From contig CAKRDZ010000004.1 of NCBI GenBank assembly GCA_934316845.1, forward strand, positions 42,202-106,201: 64,000 nucleotides of DNA, read 5' to 3'. Of this stretch, positions 24,219-33,571 are shown one piece after another. The notes under the pieces are model-generated. The model was not told where the DNA came from, ran no database searches, and saw only the letters and a list, made by a program, of their open reading frames with translations. Each line of letters begins with the position of its first letter. Positions within the stretch are counted from its first letter, which is position 1. Origin of the DNA: an uncultured Eubacterium sp. Lineage in GTDB: Bacteria > Bacillota > Clostridia > Lachnospirales > Lachnospiraceae. The translations under genes and the position numbers were made by a program.

Positions 24219-25358
24219 TTACGTATCCTTTCTCAATATCGCCAAATACTCCTCATAGGCAAACACCCTATTTCTTGCTGCATTGGTTGTTTCCTTTAAA
24301 ATACCAAGTTCCACAAGTTTGTTCACGGCTGTAGCTGCGGTATTATAACTAACATCCAATTCCTTCGCCGTTCTCTTAATATCAATAATCGGATATTTCT
24401 CGATATAATCAAACACAGCCCTTAAATTATCTTTGCTTCTAGTGGACTTCGGAAGTTTTTCTAAATTTTTATCATGTAAATCTGAAAGCACACGAATCGA
24501 CTCCAAAGAATCCGATGCTGCCTTACTGACCGCCTCCAAAAAAAATCTTATCCATTGTTCAAAGTTTCCACTTCTTCTAACTTCACTAATTCGATCATAA
24601 TATTCTACCTGGTTCTTCTTTAAAAAATAAGATATATAAATGACCGGTTTGGTAATCAGTCCTTGTTCCATCAGATAAAGCAGGATCAAAAGTCTTCCAA
24701 TTCTTCCGTTGCCATCCAAAAACGGATGTATTGTTTCAAACTGATAATGAATCAATGCAATCCGAATCAATGGATCATACTCCACATTTTCATTGATATA
24801 TTTCTCCAGATCAGACATCGCATTTTGCATATCCTCTACATTGGGTGGTATATATCTGGCATCTTTTAAAGAGCAGTTAGCGGATCCTATCCAGTTTTGA
24901 GAATGTCTGAATTCTCCCGGAGTTTTATCTTGTCCACGGGCACCTTCCATTAACACCTCATGCACTTCTCTAATTAATCTGCAGCATAAAGGCAGTTTCT
25001 CCAAACATTTCAATGCATACTGTGTTGCTTTTACATAATTTATGACATCCGAAACATCTAAATTAACATTTTTTTCCACTTCCGGATCTAGTACATCATC
25101 AAGAGTACACTGTGTTCCTTCTATTTGTGAGGAAAGTAATGCTTCTTTTCTAACATACATTGATATAAATAAATCCGCATTAGGAATCAACTGTGATGCC
25201 GTATCAAGTTTTCCAAGTTGTTTATTGGCATCCACTAAAAGTTTTACAATCTCCTCATCCATTTCAATTTCAGGCATCGGTGGTAAGGGATTTGGCTTAA
25301 AAGATTGGTAAAACGCCTCCCCGCTTAAATTGTCAACATAATTTCCTGCTCGATTCAT
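24219..25358 (-). CDS. Fic family protein with C-terminal winged helix
   Basis: Fic enzymes usually transfer AMP from ATP to a hydroxyl of a target protein. The 379-aa product carries an N-terminal Fic_N region, an inhibitory helix motif SSQIEG (pattern S/TxxxEG, near residue 80), the complete active-site motif HPFLDGNGRIGR with catalytic His211, and a C-terminal winged helix (DIKRTAKELDVSYNTAATAVNKL). Inhibition by its own helix implies tight control. GGGGTG lies 7-8 nt before the ATG. Four alternating TTTTTGAAATAA arms surround its promoter, which fits self-repression through the winged helix. It takes the place often held by spo0A after spoIVB. Confidence 0.92.
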   Translation of the reverse strand: MNRAGNYVDNLSGEAFYQSFKPNPLPPMPEIEMDEEIVKLLVDANKQLGKLDTASQLIPNADLFISMYVRKEALLSSQIEGTQCTLDDVLDPEVEKNVNLDVSDVINYVKATQYALKCLEKLPLCCRLIREVHEVLMEGARGQDKTPGEFRHSQNWIGSANCSLKDARYIPPNVEDMQNAMSDLEKYINENVEYDPLIRIALIHYQFETIHPFLDGNGRIGRLLILLYLMEQGLITKPVIYISYFLKKNQVEYYDRISEVRRSGNFEQWIRFFLEAVSKAASDSLESIRVLSDLHDKNLEKLPKSTRSKDNLRAVFDYIEKYPIIDIKRTAKELDVSYNTAATAVNKLVELGILKETTNAARNRVFAYEEYLAILRKDT

Positions 25359-25371
25359 ATATTTTCACCCC

Positions 25372-25469
25372 TTTTTTGAAATAACTATATCCATTATACC
25401 CCTTTTATTTCAAAAAGTCACTATATTTTTGAAATAAGAAAGATTATTTTTATTGTTTATTTCAAAAAA
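25372..25469 (-). promoter_or_regulatory. Fic promoter with four-arm TTTTTGAAATAA operator array
   Basis: Minus-strand promoter: -35 GTGACT (25416-25421), a 17-bp spacer and -10 TATAAT (25393-25398). Four copies of a 12-bp arm alternate in direction: TTTTTGAAATAA at 25373-25384, its reverse complement at 25405-25416 (in the spacer), forward at 25426-25437, reverse at 25457-25468. They form nested inverted repeats over and around the promoter. Confidence 0.7.
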
Positions 25470-25476
25470 GCCACAC

Positions 25477-26724
25477 TCAATACTCCAACATATTTTCTAA
25501 AAACACAGCATACCCCTTTGTTGGCTCTTCGACGAACACATGGGTTACCGCACCAATGATCTTGTCATCCTGCAGGATCGGACTCCCACTCATCCCCTGC
25601 ACGATCCCGCCGGTCAGCGCCAGCAGACGTTTGTCTGTGACACGGATCACCATCCCCTTATTATCTTTGCTTGTACGATTCAATTTTTCGATCTGAATTT
25701 CATATTTTTGAGGCGTGCCCTCAATGTTTGAATAGATCCATGCCTTTCCCAGCTTTATATCCTGTCGCAATCCCACTTCGTAATACTCTCTTTTATCCGC
25801 TTTTTCTTCTAAAAGTGTTCCAAAAATACCGAGCTGTGTGTTTTTTTCAATCTTACCGATACACTCTTTGGCCACCATATTAATGTACCCTTCCAACTCT
25901 CCGGGTGCCCCGGACTTTCCTTTTATAATATCCAATATTTTTGTCTGATACAATTCTCCATCCCGCAGATCCATCAATGTGCCCGTATCTGCATCTGTAA
26001 TTCCATGTCCAAGTGCTCCAAATTTTCCATTTTTTGTAATATACGTCATGGTGCCAATACCCTGGGTATCCTCGCGCACCCAGATTCCCAGTTTATTGGT
26101 TCCGTCTTTTGCCTGCACAGACCCAACCGCTACTTCAAGTTTTTGCGTTCCCCTTCGAATCTGCAATTCAATTTTTTCGCCCTTTCTTTTTTGCACTGCC
26201 TGATTAAATTCCCGGATTGTTTTTACGGCTTCCCCCTGCACTTTTAAAATATAATCTCCCGTCATAACAATATTGGCAGCCGGCTCATAAATCAATCCAT
26301 TCTGTGCTTCCACACTTGTTGTCGATAACACCAGCAGGCCTTTTGTCGCAACATAAATTCCGACAGGTTCTCCGGATGGCGCCACTTGTACCGGTTCCAT
26401 TGCCTGTACACATACGTCCTTTACCGGAAGAAAACCAAACAATTTCGCTGTCACTTCGTACGTCCCCGCGCCCTCAAGCCGAACTGTAGTTTTCTCAGAA
26501 GACCGTTCAATATGAAGCGCTTCTACCGTCTTTTCCTTTTTCTTACAATAGCTTACGATCTTATTGTTTGATAATATTTCTTCGCGCCCAACGTACGTCC
26601 AGATCTTATCCGGAATTTCATTCTGTATCTGATTCCATAACATGACTCCGATCACGACAACATCAAGCATTAAAAAAGTTAATAATACATACCGGTAAAT
26701 TTTCCTTTTTCTTGAAATAAACAT
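25477..26724 (-). CDS. spoIVB: SpoIVB serine peptidase (family S55)
   Basis: SpoIVB is secreted from the forespore and triggers sigma-K activation in the mother cell. The 415-aa product has an N-terminal membrane anchor, a PDZ domain (around VPAN-like IVMTGDYILKVQGE), and the S55 peptidase domain with His in FGALGHGITD, Asp in RVTDKRLL and Ser in GIVQGMSGSPIL. Length and order match the family. GAGGAG lies 10 nt before the ATG, but that ATG is in one arm of a perfect 10-bp hairpin. recN precedes it as in most spore formers; the following gene is fic, not spo0A. Confidence 0.93.
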   Translation of the reverse strand: MFISRKRKIYRYVLLTFLMLDVVVIGVMLWNQIQNEIPDKIWTYVGREEILSNNKIVSYCKKKEKTVEALHIERSSEKTTVRLEGAGTYEVTAKLFGFLPVKDVCVQAMEPVQVAPSGEPVGIYVATKGLLVLSTTSVEAQNGLIYEPAANIVMTGDYILKVQGEAVKTIREFNQAVQKRKGEKIELQIRRGTQKLEVAVGSVQAKDGTNKLGIWVREDTQGIGTMTYITKNGKFGALGHGITDADTGTLMDLRDGELYQTKILDIIKGKSGAPGELEGYINMVAKECIGKIEKNTQLGIFGTLLEEKADKREYYEVGLRQDIKLGKAWIYSNIEGTPQKYEIQIEKLNRTSKDNKGMVIRVTDKRLLALTGGIVQGMSGSPILQDDKIIGAVTHVFVEEPTKGYAVFLENMLEY

Positions 26725-26770
26725 GGCAATACTCTCCTCATAAAAACTCCTATAGGAAAAGTATTGCCAT
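26723..26770 (-). promoter_or_regulatory. Hairpin across the recN-spoIVB junction holding the spoIVB start
   Basis: ATGGCAATAC (26723-26732) and GTATTGCCAT (26761-26770) form a perfect 10-bp stem. On the minus strand the distal arm contains the last bases before spoIVB and its ATG, and the Shine-Dalgarno lies at the base of the loop. It may end recN transcription or block spoIVB translation in read-through mRNA. Confidence 0.6.
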
Positions 26771-26781
26771 ATTTTTTCATT

Positions 26782-28464
26782 TTATGAATAATCTTTTTGT
26801 TTTTTTGCTAATTCTTTCATTTCTTTTGCATTTGTCAAAACCGTTTGTGTGATCTCAACACCACCGAGCATACGTGCAAGTTCTTCTGTCGACTGCTCGC
26901 CGGACAACGGCCGGATACGTGTCTCTGACTGTTCTGCAGACGATATTTTTTCAATAACAAAATGCGTATCTGCCATCGCTGCGATCTGCGGCAAATGCGT
27001 AATGCAGATTATCTGATGGTTTTTTCCAAGAATTGACATTTTCTCCGATACTTTCTGTGCCGTTCTTCCGCTGATACCCACATCAATTTCATCAAAGATC
27101 AACGTTTCTATCTGATCCACATCCGCAAAAACGGTCTTAATGGCAAGCATAATACGGGACAATTCTCCACCGGATGCAATTTTATTGAGTGCATTTAATT
27201 CCGCACCCGGATTGGTTGCGATCAAAAATTCCACATCGTCTTTTCCATGAATCGTAAAATCAGACAGTTCCTTTACCGTTACAGCAAACCGGGCCTGCTC
27301 AAAATTCAATTCCTGTAATGTCTCCGTGATGCTTTGCTCTAATTTTACCGCCGCCTCTTTTCGGATCTTTGTAAGTTTTTTGCATAAGCCAGAAAGATTT
27401 TTCTCGCATTGTTCTTTTTGCGCTTTCCATTGCTTACAATAATTTTCATAATCCTTCAATTGATCGATCTTTTCAATCACTTCAACATAATGTCTCATGA
27501 CTTCTTCGTAAGAATTTCCATATTTTGCCTGAATACCGCGGATATGGTTTAACCGTTCGTCCTTTTGACGCAGCTCTGCTTCATCAAAAACAAAATCATC
27601 CATATAATCTGCCACCGTCCGGTTAAAATCAGATAACAGATTTTCGATGTCCTGCAATTCCCCCTGCATGGCATCCAGATTCTCATCCAAGTCTGCAATG
27701 TCTCCTAAATAACGCAATGCCTGTGATATCTTATTGGCACATCCCTCGTAAGAATCTCCCGTGCATTCGTATATCTTCCCCATCGATTCGACAATATTGG
27801 AAGCATTGGACATCTTCCTTACTTCATCCTCAAGCCTCTCCTCTTCGCCGTCTTCGAGCTTCGCGTCTTCAATCTCTTTTCTTTCATATTCCAGAAAAGA
27901 AAGTTCCCGTGCCCGTTCCTGCTCCGATCCACCATTTTCTTCTATTTTTGACACCAAAGAGCGGTATTCCTCATATTGCTCTGCAATTTCTTCTTTTAAG
28001 CTGTGTGCAATTTCTCCGGCAAACCGATCGACCACATTGCGGTGGTATTCTTTATGCAGCAGTGACTGATGCTCATGCTGTCCATGAATGTCAATACAAA
28101 GTGCCGACACTTTTTTAATCAAACTGACCGAAACACTTTCGCCATTTATCTTATTGATACTTCGATTTGCTGTAATCTTTCGCGATATGACAATCTGACC
28201 GTCTTCCGGTTCAATATCTAACTGCTTCAACGCATCGATCGTTTCCGGCCGTTCCGTATGAAATACCAGCTCAACCATGGCATGATCTGCACGTTTTCCT
28301 ATCATCTCCGGAGAGACACGCGCTCCCAGTGCAATTCCTATCGAGCCGACAAGAATGGACTTTCCCGCTCCTGTTTCTCCGGTTAAAATATTCAAATGTT
28401 CGCCAAAATCCACATCTATCTCATCAATAATCGCAAAATTTTTAACATGTAAGTTTACTAACAC
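26782..28464 (-). CDS. recN: DNA repair protein RecN
   Basis: RecN is an SMC-like ATPase that gathers DNA ends during double-strand break repair. The 560-aa product has Walker A GETGAGKSILVGS near residue 30, a long coiled-coil middle (residues about 150-370), the signature region NKIASGGELSRIMLAIK and Walker B TLIFDEIDVGISG. The start is GTG at 28464 with GGAGGAG 5-6 nt upstream. It follows the giant Big-domain gene by 22 bp. The recN-spoIVB order is the usual one in spore-forming Firmicutes. Confidence 0.95.
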   Translation of the reverse strand: MLVNLHVKNFAIIDEIDVDFGEHLNILTGETGAGKSILVGSIGIALGARVSPEMIGKRADHAMVELVFHTERPETIDALKQLDIEPEDGQIVISRKITANRSINKINGESVSVSLIKKVSALCIDIHGQHEHQSLLHKEYHRNVVDRFAGEIAHSLKEEIAEQYEEYRSLVSKIEENGGSEQERARELSFLEYERKEIEDAKLEDGEEERLEDEVRKMSNASNIVESMGKIYECTGDSYEGCANKISQALRYLGDIADLDENLDAMQGELQDIENLLSDFNRTVADYMDDFVFDEAELRQKDERLNHIRGIQAKYGNSYEEVMRHYVEVIEKIDQLKDYENYCKQWKAQKEQCEKNLSGLCKKLTKIRKEAAVKLEQSITETLQELNFEQARFAVTVKELSDFTIHGKDDVEFLIATNPGAELNALNKIASGGELSRIMLAIKTVFADVDQIETLIFDEIDVGISGRTAQKVSEKMSILGKNHQIICITHLPQIAAMADTHFVIEKISSAEQSETRIRPLSGEQSTEELARMLGGVEITQTVLTNAKEMKELAKKQKDYS

Positions 28465-28486
28465 ACAACTCCTCCTGTCATATCTT

Positions 28487-31400
28487 CTATTGAATATCCG
28501 AAACGGTTACTTTACATGACAATTTCAATCCTCGTACCGTAGCGTAAATTCTCGTAACTCCTCGCTGTCTTCCGATAACTTTTCCTGTAGAATCTACCGA
28601 TGCGATCAACGGATTCTGTGAATGCCAGGTAACGCCTGTGGATATTTCATTTACGCGAAGTGTCTCCGTGTCATACAAGCGCAATGGAAGACTTCGACGA
28701 TTCATTGTGACTACCAGTACATCGGCATACCCGACCTGACCATTGGAGGTTTCGCCGTAGACGGTAGCCTGCCCTACTTTGTTAGCGTATATTTTTCCAC
28801 GTTTGTTAATCCTTGCTACTGCTTTATTGTCCGAATAATATCGTATCTTATCCGTAGAATTTGCCGGTGCAATTGTAATTCCCGACTGGATCTGTCGTCC
28901 TTTCGCAACGATCAATTCATTATTGGTTACGTCCACTCCGGTTGCCGGTATTGGTTCCGATACCGTGATCAGACATACTGCCGATTTTCCGGAACCGTCC
29001 TTCGCCTTTGCACGGATCTTAACCATTCCCGCTGCAAGTCCCTGTACTCTTCCGGAAGAATCAACCGTCGCGATGGAATTGTCGCTGGAACTCCACGCCA
29101 CACTTTTGATCGTAGCATTTTTCGGATGCACTTTAGCTTTTAATTTTAACGTCTTGCCAACCAGCAGTTTCGCTGTATATTTATTCAATGTAATTTTTGT
29201 AACTTTACGTACTACCCGTACTTTACATCTGGCAGAAGCACCGGAACCGTCCCTTGCCGTAGCGACAATGTACGCCGTTCCCACTTTCTTTCCTTTTACA
29301 ACACCCTTTGAAGTTACACTGGCAACGGATTTTTTGGTACTTTTCCATTTTACTGACTTATCGGTCGCTGTTGCGGAAGTTACTGTTGCCTTAATCGTAA
29401 ATTTCTTGCCTTTTTGTAAAAATTTAGAAGTCGGATTTACTTCTACAGATGTAGACTTTTCAGTGACTGTCAACAGGCAGCTTACAACAAAACCACCACT
29501 TTTAGCGACACCTTTGATCAACGTAATACCGCCCTTTAAGCCGGTCACTTTTACACTGGACTCGCCCTGCTTGTCAAGCTGTGCAACGGATGAATCCGCA
29601 ATGCTCCAATCCATGGATTTATCAAACGCTGCCGCCGGAAGGAAATCCGGTGTCAGGGTCATACTTTCCCCTACTTCAATGGTCGCTTTATCCGGTTTCA
29701 ACGTTACCGCCGTCAACGTCTCCTTTACCGTGATCTGTATCACTGCCACACGCCCGGAAGATGAAGTCGCCTGAATAAAGGTAACACCTGTCTTCTTAGC
29801 TGTGATCACTCCCTTTTCATCCACATCCGCAATTTCCGGATTATATGATGTCCATGTAATCTCATCGGTACTATCCTCCGGTGTCTTGACAAGTTTCGGT
29901 GTATATGTTTCACCCGCAATCATTTCATACGCGTTCGGTGAAAATGCCAGATCACTGCACGGCTGTAAAATGGTTACTTTAATTGCCTTTCTTGTGGCAT
30001 CATCGGCTCCTACATTAACGGTTGTCACACCGGCTTTTTTACCTGTAATATTGATAATACGGTTATTTGCCTTATATTCATAATCGAGCAGGTCTTCATC
30101 GCCCACTTCAATCTTGAGATCTGAATCACATCCCGCCGGCGCCAGAGCAACATCCACATATTGGGTTTCCCCAACATTTAATGTCATTTCATCCGGCGTC
30201 AAGGTAATCCCCTCACACTTGGATACAACCGTTACCGTACATTGTGAATATACTTTGTTCGGATTGTACTGCGGAGAAAGCATAACAATCGTTGTACCCG
30301 GATTGATTGCTGTCAGATAACCATTTTCATCGACAGTAACAATGTTCGTATCCAGAGAAGTCCATTCCGGCGTCTTATCGGTAACATTATTCGGTGTATA
30401 GGTATACTTTAACTGATGTGTCGATTCCACTTTCATCTTCAAGTTCTCTTCAGTTAATTTGATGCTTTCATAAGGAACCACGATCGTGATCTTACACCTT
30501 GGATCATCCTTTTCATCTGTATTTGGGTTGTTAAATACAATTTCTGTTGTAGAACCATCCCCCGTTGGAGCTTTTGCGGTGATGGTTGCCGTCTTACCAC
30601 TATTATCCAACTCCACATCTACGTATCTTGTATCATAAGACCACCAGGATGTCGGGACCTGTGAAACGTCCGGATTTCCTTTGATCTTTACAACAATGCT
30701 CTCGCCGACATTCAATTTGGCATTGGCTGGATCGATATCAAATTTATTTGGCGTATCCACAATGCGGACCATACATTTGGCCGTTGGAGAACCTGCTCCA
30801 TTTCGATATACCGCAGTGATAACAACGTCATCGGTTGTTACTTTCTTTGCGGTCACTTTTCCGGTCTCATCTACGGTCGCATAATCCGGATCACTGGATG
30901 TCCATTCAACATCCAGCACCTGCTTATCATTAAAATAAGCACTCAGACTGGTTTCGCTTCCCTTATATACCGTAATATAGTTCTGATTCAACTTAAATAC
31001 ATCTGCAATCGTGATCTCGATATTAAAATATCCTTTATCCATAACTGTACTGTTTGCCGGAAGCAGGGACCGGATATAAGCTTCATACTCTGACCGGACT
31101 TTTACCTCTGCATTTACTTTTGTCGTAATCTGGCTGTTCTTATCCAGTGCCGTAATGACACCATCTTTATAAGAAGCATAGTTTTTAAAATCTTTCGGCT
31201 GCACTTCAAAATATTTCAAAAATTCTTCCGTGGAAAGGTTAAATGCCTTCGCGATATCATAGGTATCTCCGATAGCAATTGTCTCTTTATAATCGTTTGG
31301 GCTGGCATAAACATACAAATTCAGTACGGTCGGTGCATACACGTCCTCATCTATGTACTTCTGCTCACTTTCATAGGCACCGTGCGGATAAAAATACACT

Positions 31401-32389
31401 CGGTACAAACCGGCCTTTGCATCCACACGAAGCTGGTTGGATCGGCTGGATTCCGAACTGATCTCAATCAGATCGGATTTTTTAGTCAGGGAATCTGCAA
31501 TTACTTCTTCCGATCCACCGTTATCCCGTTTGATCACCCAGTCCATCTTATTTTTTATACCTTCGATGTTATTGATAAAGTTTGCATCCGTATAAATCGT
31601 TCCGCCGGTATCCATTTTAATTGTTTTCAGATTGCCATAATTAGAATCCGTCTCACTGATACCCGGATACACATACACGTCTATCGTCGCCGAATACGTG
31701 ATCTCCGGACTGTCTTTTGGCGTATACGTCGCCGTGATCTTCGTCATACCGGCTCCCTTAGGCGTAACAACACCGTCCGCTGACACTTCTGCCACTTCCG
31801 AGTTTGCCACGGTCCACTGGGCCTCACTGGAACTACCATAGTTCAATGAGAGCGGTACCGGTTTGTCCGTTGTACGAAGGAAGATTGCCTTATCCTGGGA
31901 ATCCTCATATGGCTTTTTAAATACATTGTCATTTTGTGACGTATCTACCGCAAATACAACCTGAATTTTACAGGTGACACTACCAATGACCGGTCCCAGA
32001 CCGCTTGCCACCTTATTATAAACCGTAGCAAGTACGGTTACTTCACCTGGATTTTTCGCAGTAACAATACCATAAATCTGGCTGCTTCCCTGCTGGATCT
32101 CTGCGATATCCTTTCCCGTTTCTATTGTCCATTTGATCTCATACAGATTTGGATCCGCATAAATCGGAGAATCTTCCGATCCCAGGATCAGGGTTGCCTG
32201 CCGGTTTTTCATCTGATATGCCGTCTGCGCATTTAATTGATATCCATCACAAGTCAGATATAACCCTTCAGCAGCATCTGATCTGTCCCCCATATAATAA
32301 CAAAATCCCGCAACTAATATACAAAGCAGAAAAAATATGCTGCTCCATTTCCATATTCTCTTTTTCCTTTTTTTCATATTATTGTTCAT
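28487..32389 (-). CDS. Large secreted protein with at least nine Big_2-type Ig-like domains, 1,300 aa
   Basis: The protein begins with a Lys/Arg-rich stretch and one hydrophobic segment (residues about 13-33), acting as a signal or membrane anchor. The rest is extracytoplasmic and made of repeated bacterial Ig-like modules with the Big_2 signature W(T/S)S-(D/N)-x-x-(I/V)-A-x-V-(D/S)-x-x-G-x-(V/I)-x-(A/G). At least nine copies are visible, the last four being Lys-rich. No catalytic domain, sortase motif or C-terminal helix is seen. It is probably a stalk-like surface or adhesion protein. Two tandem promoters precede it. Its place beside recN and tRNA-Gly suggests an insertion. Confidence 0.85.
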   Translation of the reverse strand: MNNNMKKRKKRIWKWSSIFFLLCILVAGFCYYMGDRSDAAEGLYLTCDGYQLNAQTAYQMKNRQATLILGSEDSPIYADPNLYEIKWTIETGKDIAEIQQGSSQIYGIVTAKNPGEVTVLATVYNKVASGLGPVIGSVTCKIQVVFAVDTSQNDNVFKKPYEDSQDKAIFLRTTDKPVPLSLNYGSSSEAQWTVANSEVAEVSADGVVTPKGAGMTKITATYTPKDSPEITYSATIDVYVYPGISETDSNYGNLKTIKMDTGGTIYTDANFINNIEGIKNKMDWVIKRDNGGSEEVIADSLTKKSDLIEISSESSRSNQLRVDAKAGLYRVYFYPHGAYESEQKYIDEDVYAPTVLNLYVYASPNDYKETIAIGDTYDIAKAFNLSTEEFLKYFEVQPKDFKNYASYKDGVITALDKNSQITTKVNAEVKVRSEYEAYIRSLLPANSTVMDKGYFNIEITIADVFKLNQNYITVYKGSETSLSAYFNDKQVLDVEWTSSDPDYATVDETGKVTAKKVTTDDVVITAVYRNGAGSPTAKCMVRIVDTPNKFDIDPANAKLNVGESIVVKIKGNPDVSQVPTSWWSYDTRYVDVELDNSGKTATITAKAPTGDGSTTEIVFNNPNTDEKDDPRCKITIVVPYESIKLTEENLKMKVESTHQLKYTYTPNNVTDKTPEWTSLDTNIVTVDENGYLTAINPGTTIVMLSPQYNPNKVYSQCTVTVVSKCEGITLTPDEMTLNVGETQYVDVALAPAGCDSDLKIEVGDEDLLDYEYKANNRIINITGKKAGVTTVNVGADDATRKAIKVTILQPCSDLAFSPNAYEMIAGETYTPKLVKTPEDSTDEITWTSYNPEIADVDEKGVITAKKTGVTFIQATSSSGRVAVIQITVKETLTAVTLKPDKATIEVGESMTLTPDFLPAAAFDKSMDWSIADSSVAQLDKQGESSVKVTGLKGGITLIKGVAKSGGFVVSCLLTVTEKSTSVEVNPTSKFLQKGKKFTIKATVTSATATDKSVKWKSTKKSVASVTSKGVVKGKKVGTAYIVATARDGSGASARCKVRVVRKVTKITLNKYTAKLLVGKTLKLKAKVHPKNATIKSVAWSSSDNSIATVDSSGRVQGLAAGMVKIRAKAKDGSGKSAVCLITVSEPIPATGVDVTNNELIVAKGRQIQSGITIAPANSTDKIRYYSDNKAVARINKRGKIYANKVGQATVYGETSNGQVGYADVLVVTMNRRSLPLRLYDTETLRVNEISTGVTWHSQNPLIASVDSTGKVIGRQRGVTRIYATVRGLKLSCKVTVSDIQ

Positions 32390-32423
32390 AGTTTTTATCC
32401 TTTCCGCCGAAAGCCTTATTCTC

Positions 32424-32452
32424 TATATAAATATATCGACATTCTGTGTCAA
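32424..32452 (-). promoter_or_regulatory. Proximal promoter of the Big-domain gene
   Basis: -35 TTGACA (32447-32452), a 17-bp spacer and -10 TATATA (32424-32429) on the minus strand. Confidence 0.55.
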
Positions 32453-32474
32453 AAATTTTCTCATATACAAATTA

Positions 32475-32503
32475 ATTATACAATAAATCTTACCTTTTTT
32501 CAA
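32475..32503 (-). promoter_or_regulatory. Distal promoter of the Big-domain gene
   Basis: -35 TTGAAA (32498-32503), a 17-bp spacer and -10 TATAAT (32475-32480) on the minus strand. With the proximal site it gives two stacked promoters about 50 bp apart. Confidence 0.6.
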
Positions 32504-32568
32504 CCTCTGGTCATTCTTATTTTAATTATAAAAGGGAAACTTCTGACGGAACCGCCGGAAATAAAAAA

Positions 32569-32641
32569 AGCGCGAGACGGGACTCGAACCCGCGGCCCCA
32601 ACCTTGGCAAGGTTGTGCTCTACCAACTGAGCCACTCGCGC
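32569..32641 (-). tRNA. tRNA-Gly (anticodon GCC), copy 1
   Basis: The minus strand has a 7-bp acceptor stem GCGCGAG/CTCGCGC, a D arm GGCTCAGTTGGTAGAGC, the anticodon loop TTGCCAA (GCC) and the T arm GGTTCGAGTCC, with a U discriminator. CCA is not encoded; a T-run follows as a likely terminator. It is identical to the copy 116 bp upstream. Confidence 0.95.
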
Positions 32642-32684
32642 ATGATCAAATATAATAACCATCCAGCCGAAGCCGGAAAAGAAA

Positions 32685-32757
32685 AGCGCGAGACGGGACT
32701 CGAACCCGCGGCCCCAACCTTGGCAAGGTTGTGCTCTACCAACTGAGCCACTCGCGC
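32685..32757 (-). tRNA. tRNA-Gly (anticodon GCC), copy 2
   Basis: It is identical in sequence to the other tRNA-Gly and is transcribed first. A near-consensus promoter lies at 32802-32830. The 3' flanks of both copies share a GCCGGAAA segment, showing that the duplication included flanking DNA. Confidence 0.95.
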
Positions 32758-32801
32758 ATTTGTTATCGTTTTTCTTTCAATAACTCTCAACGACAAACAC
32801 T

Positions 32802-32830
32802 ATTATACCTAAGTACAATATAAATGTCAA
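32802..32830 (-). promoter_or_regulatory. Promoter of the tRNA-Gly pair
   Basis: Consensus -35 TTGACA (32825-32830), a 17-bp spacer and -10 TATAAT (32802-32807) on the minus strand. Confidence 0.8.
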
Positions 32831-32842
32831 GAAAAATTTGAA

Positions 32843-33451
32843 TTATTTTCTACAATCTTTTTCAATCTCCTTCAACATGTTATAAATCCGATGTACCGGA
32901 AATCCAACTACATTAAAATAATCTCCCTGTATGCCGGAAATATATTTGGAAAACACACCTTGTATCCCGTATCCTCCTGCTTTATCATAGCAATCCCCGG
33001 AAGCTGTATACTCGTCTATTTCTTTATCTGACATCGGGGCAACCTTCACTTCTGTCGTTTCATAAAACACTTCGCGGCGTACTTCTTTTCCCTCTGAAAC
33101 TGCCAGCATGGCAACTCCTGTCGTCACTTCATGCATCTGTCCCTGCAAAACGGACAGCATCTCTTCTGCCTCTTTTTTATCCGTGGGCTTTCCAAAAATC
33201 TTTCCCTGAAAACTCACAACCGTATCCGCGCCAATGACAAGAAACTCTCCGGTTCCTTTTTTCTTTTCCGGAAGTTCTTTTAAAACCGCGTCCGCTTTTT
33301 GTTCTGCCAGTTCTTTCGTCACCTCCGAAGGCACGCTGCTTCGAATCACTTCTTCGCAATCTGAAACATAAACTTCAAACGAGTCCGTAATAAAATTCAT
33401 CAGTTCTCTTCTTCTTGGCGAACCGGACGCCAACACAATATATCCAAACAT
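32843..33451 (-). CDS. maf: Maf-family nucleoside triphosphate pyrophosphatase
   Basis: Maf enzymes hydrolyse dTTP/UTP or modified pyrimidine triphosphates to monophosphates and may slow division. The 202-aa product has the family motifs ASGSPRRREL at the N-terminus, VIGADTVV in the centre, GKPTDKKEA, and DKAGGYGIQG near residue 160. GAGGGG lies 5-6 nt before the ATG at 33451. A strong promoter is 35 bp upstream and the tRNA-Gly pair follows. Confidence 0.94.
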   Translation of the reverse strand: MFGYIVLASGSPRRRELMNFITDSFEVYVSDCEEVIRSSVPSEVTKELAEQKADAVLKELPEKKKGTGEFLVIGADTVVSFQGKIFGKPTDKKEAEEMLSVLQGQMHEVTTGVAMLAVSEGKEVRREVFYETTEVKVAPMSDKEIDEYTASGDCYDKAGGYGIQGVFSKYISGIQGDYFNVVGFPVHRIYNMLKEIEKDCRK

Positions 33452-33485
33452 AAAAGCCCCTCTTTCTATCTGCAGATCATCTCAA

Positions 33486-33514
33486 ATTATAATATAACTT
33501 GATGTAACTTGCAA
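33486..33514 (-). promoter_or_regulatory. maf promoter
   Basis: -35 TTGCAA (33509-33514), a 17-bp spacer and -10 TATAAT (33486-33491) on the minus strand. Confidence 0.65.
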
Positions 33515-33571
33515 GCAGAAAGAAGGGCCGTTTCTATATTTATAATACCTTTCTATACAGCATACCTGATC

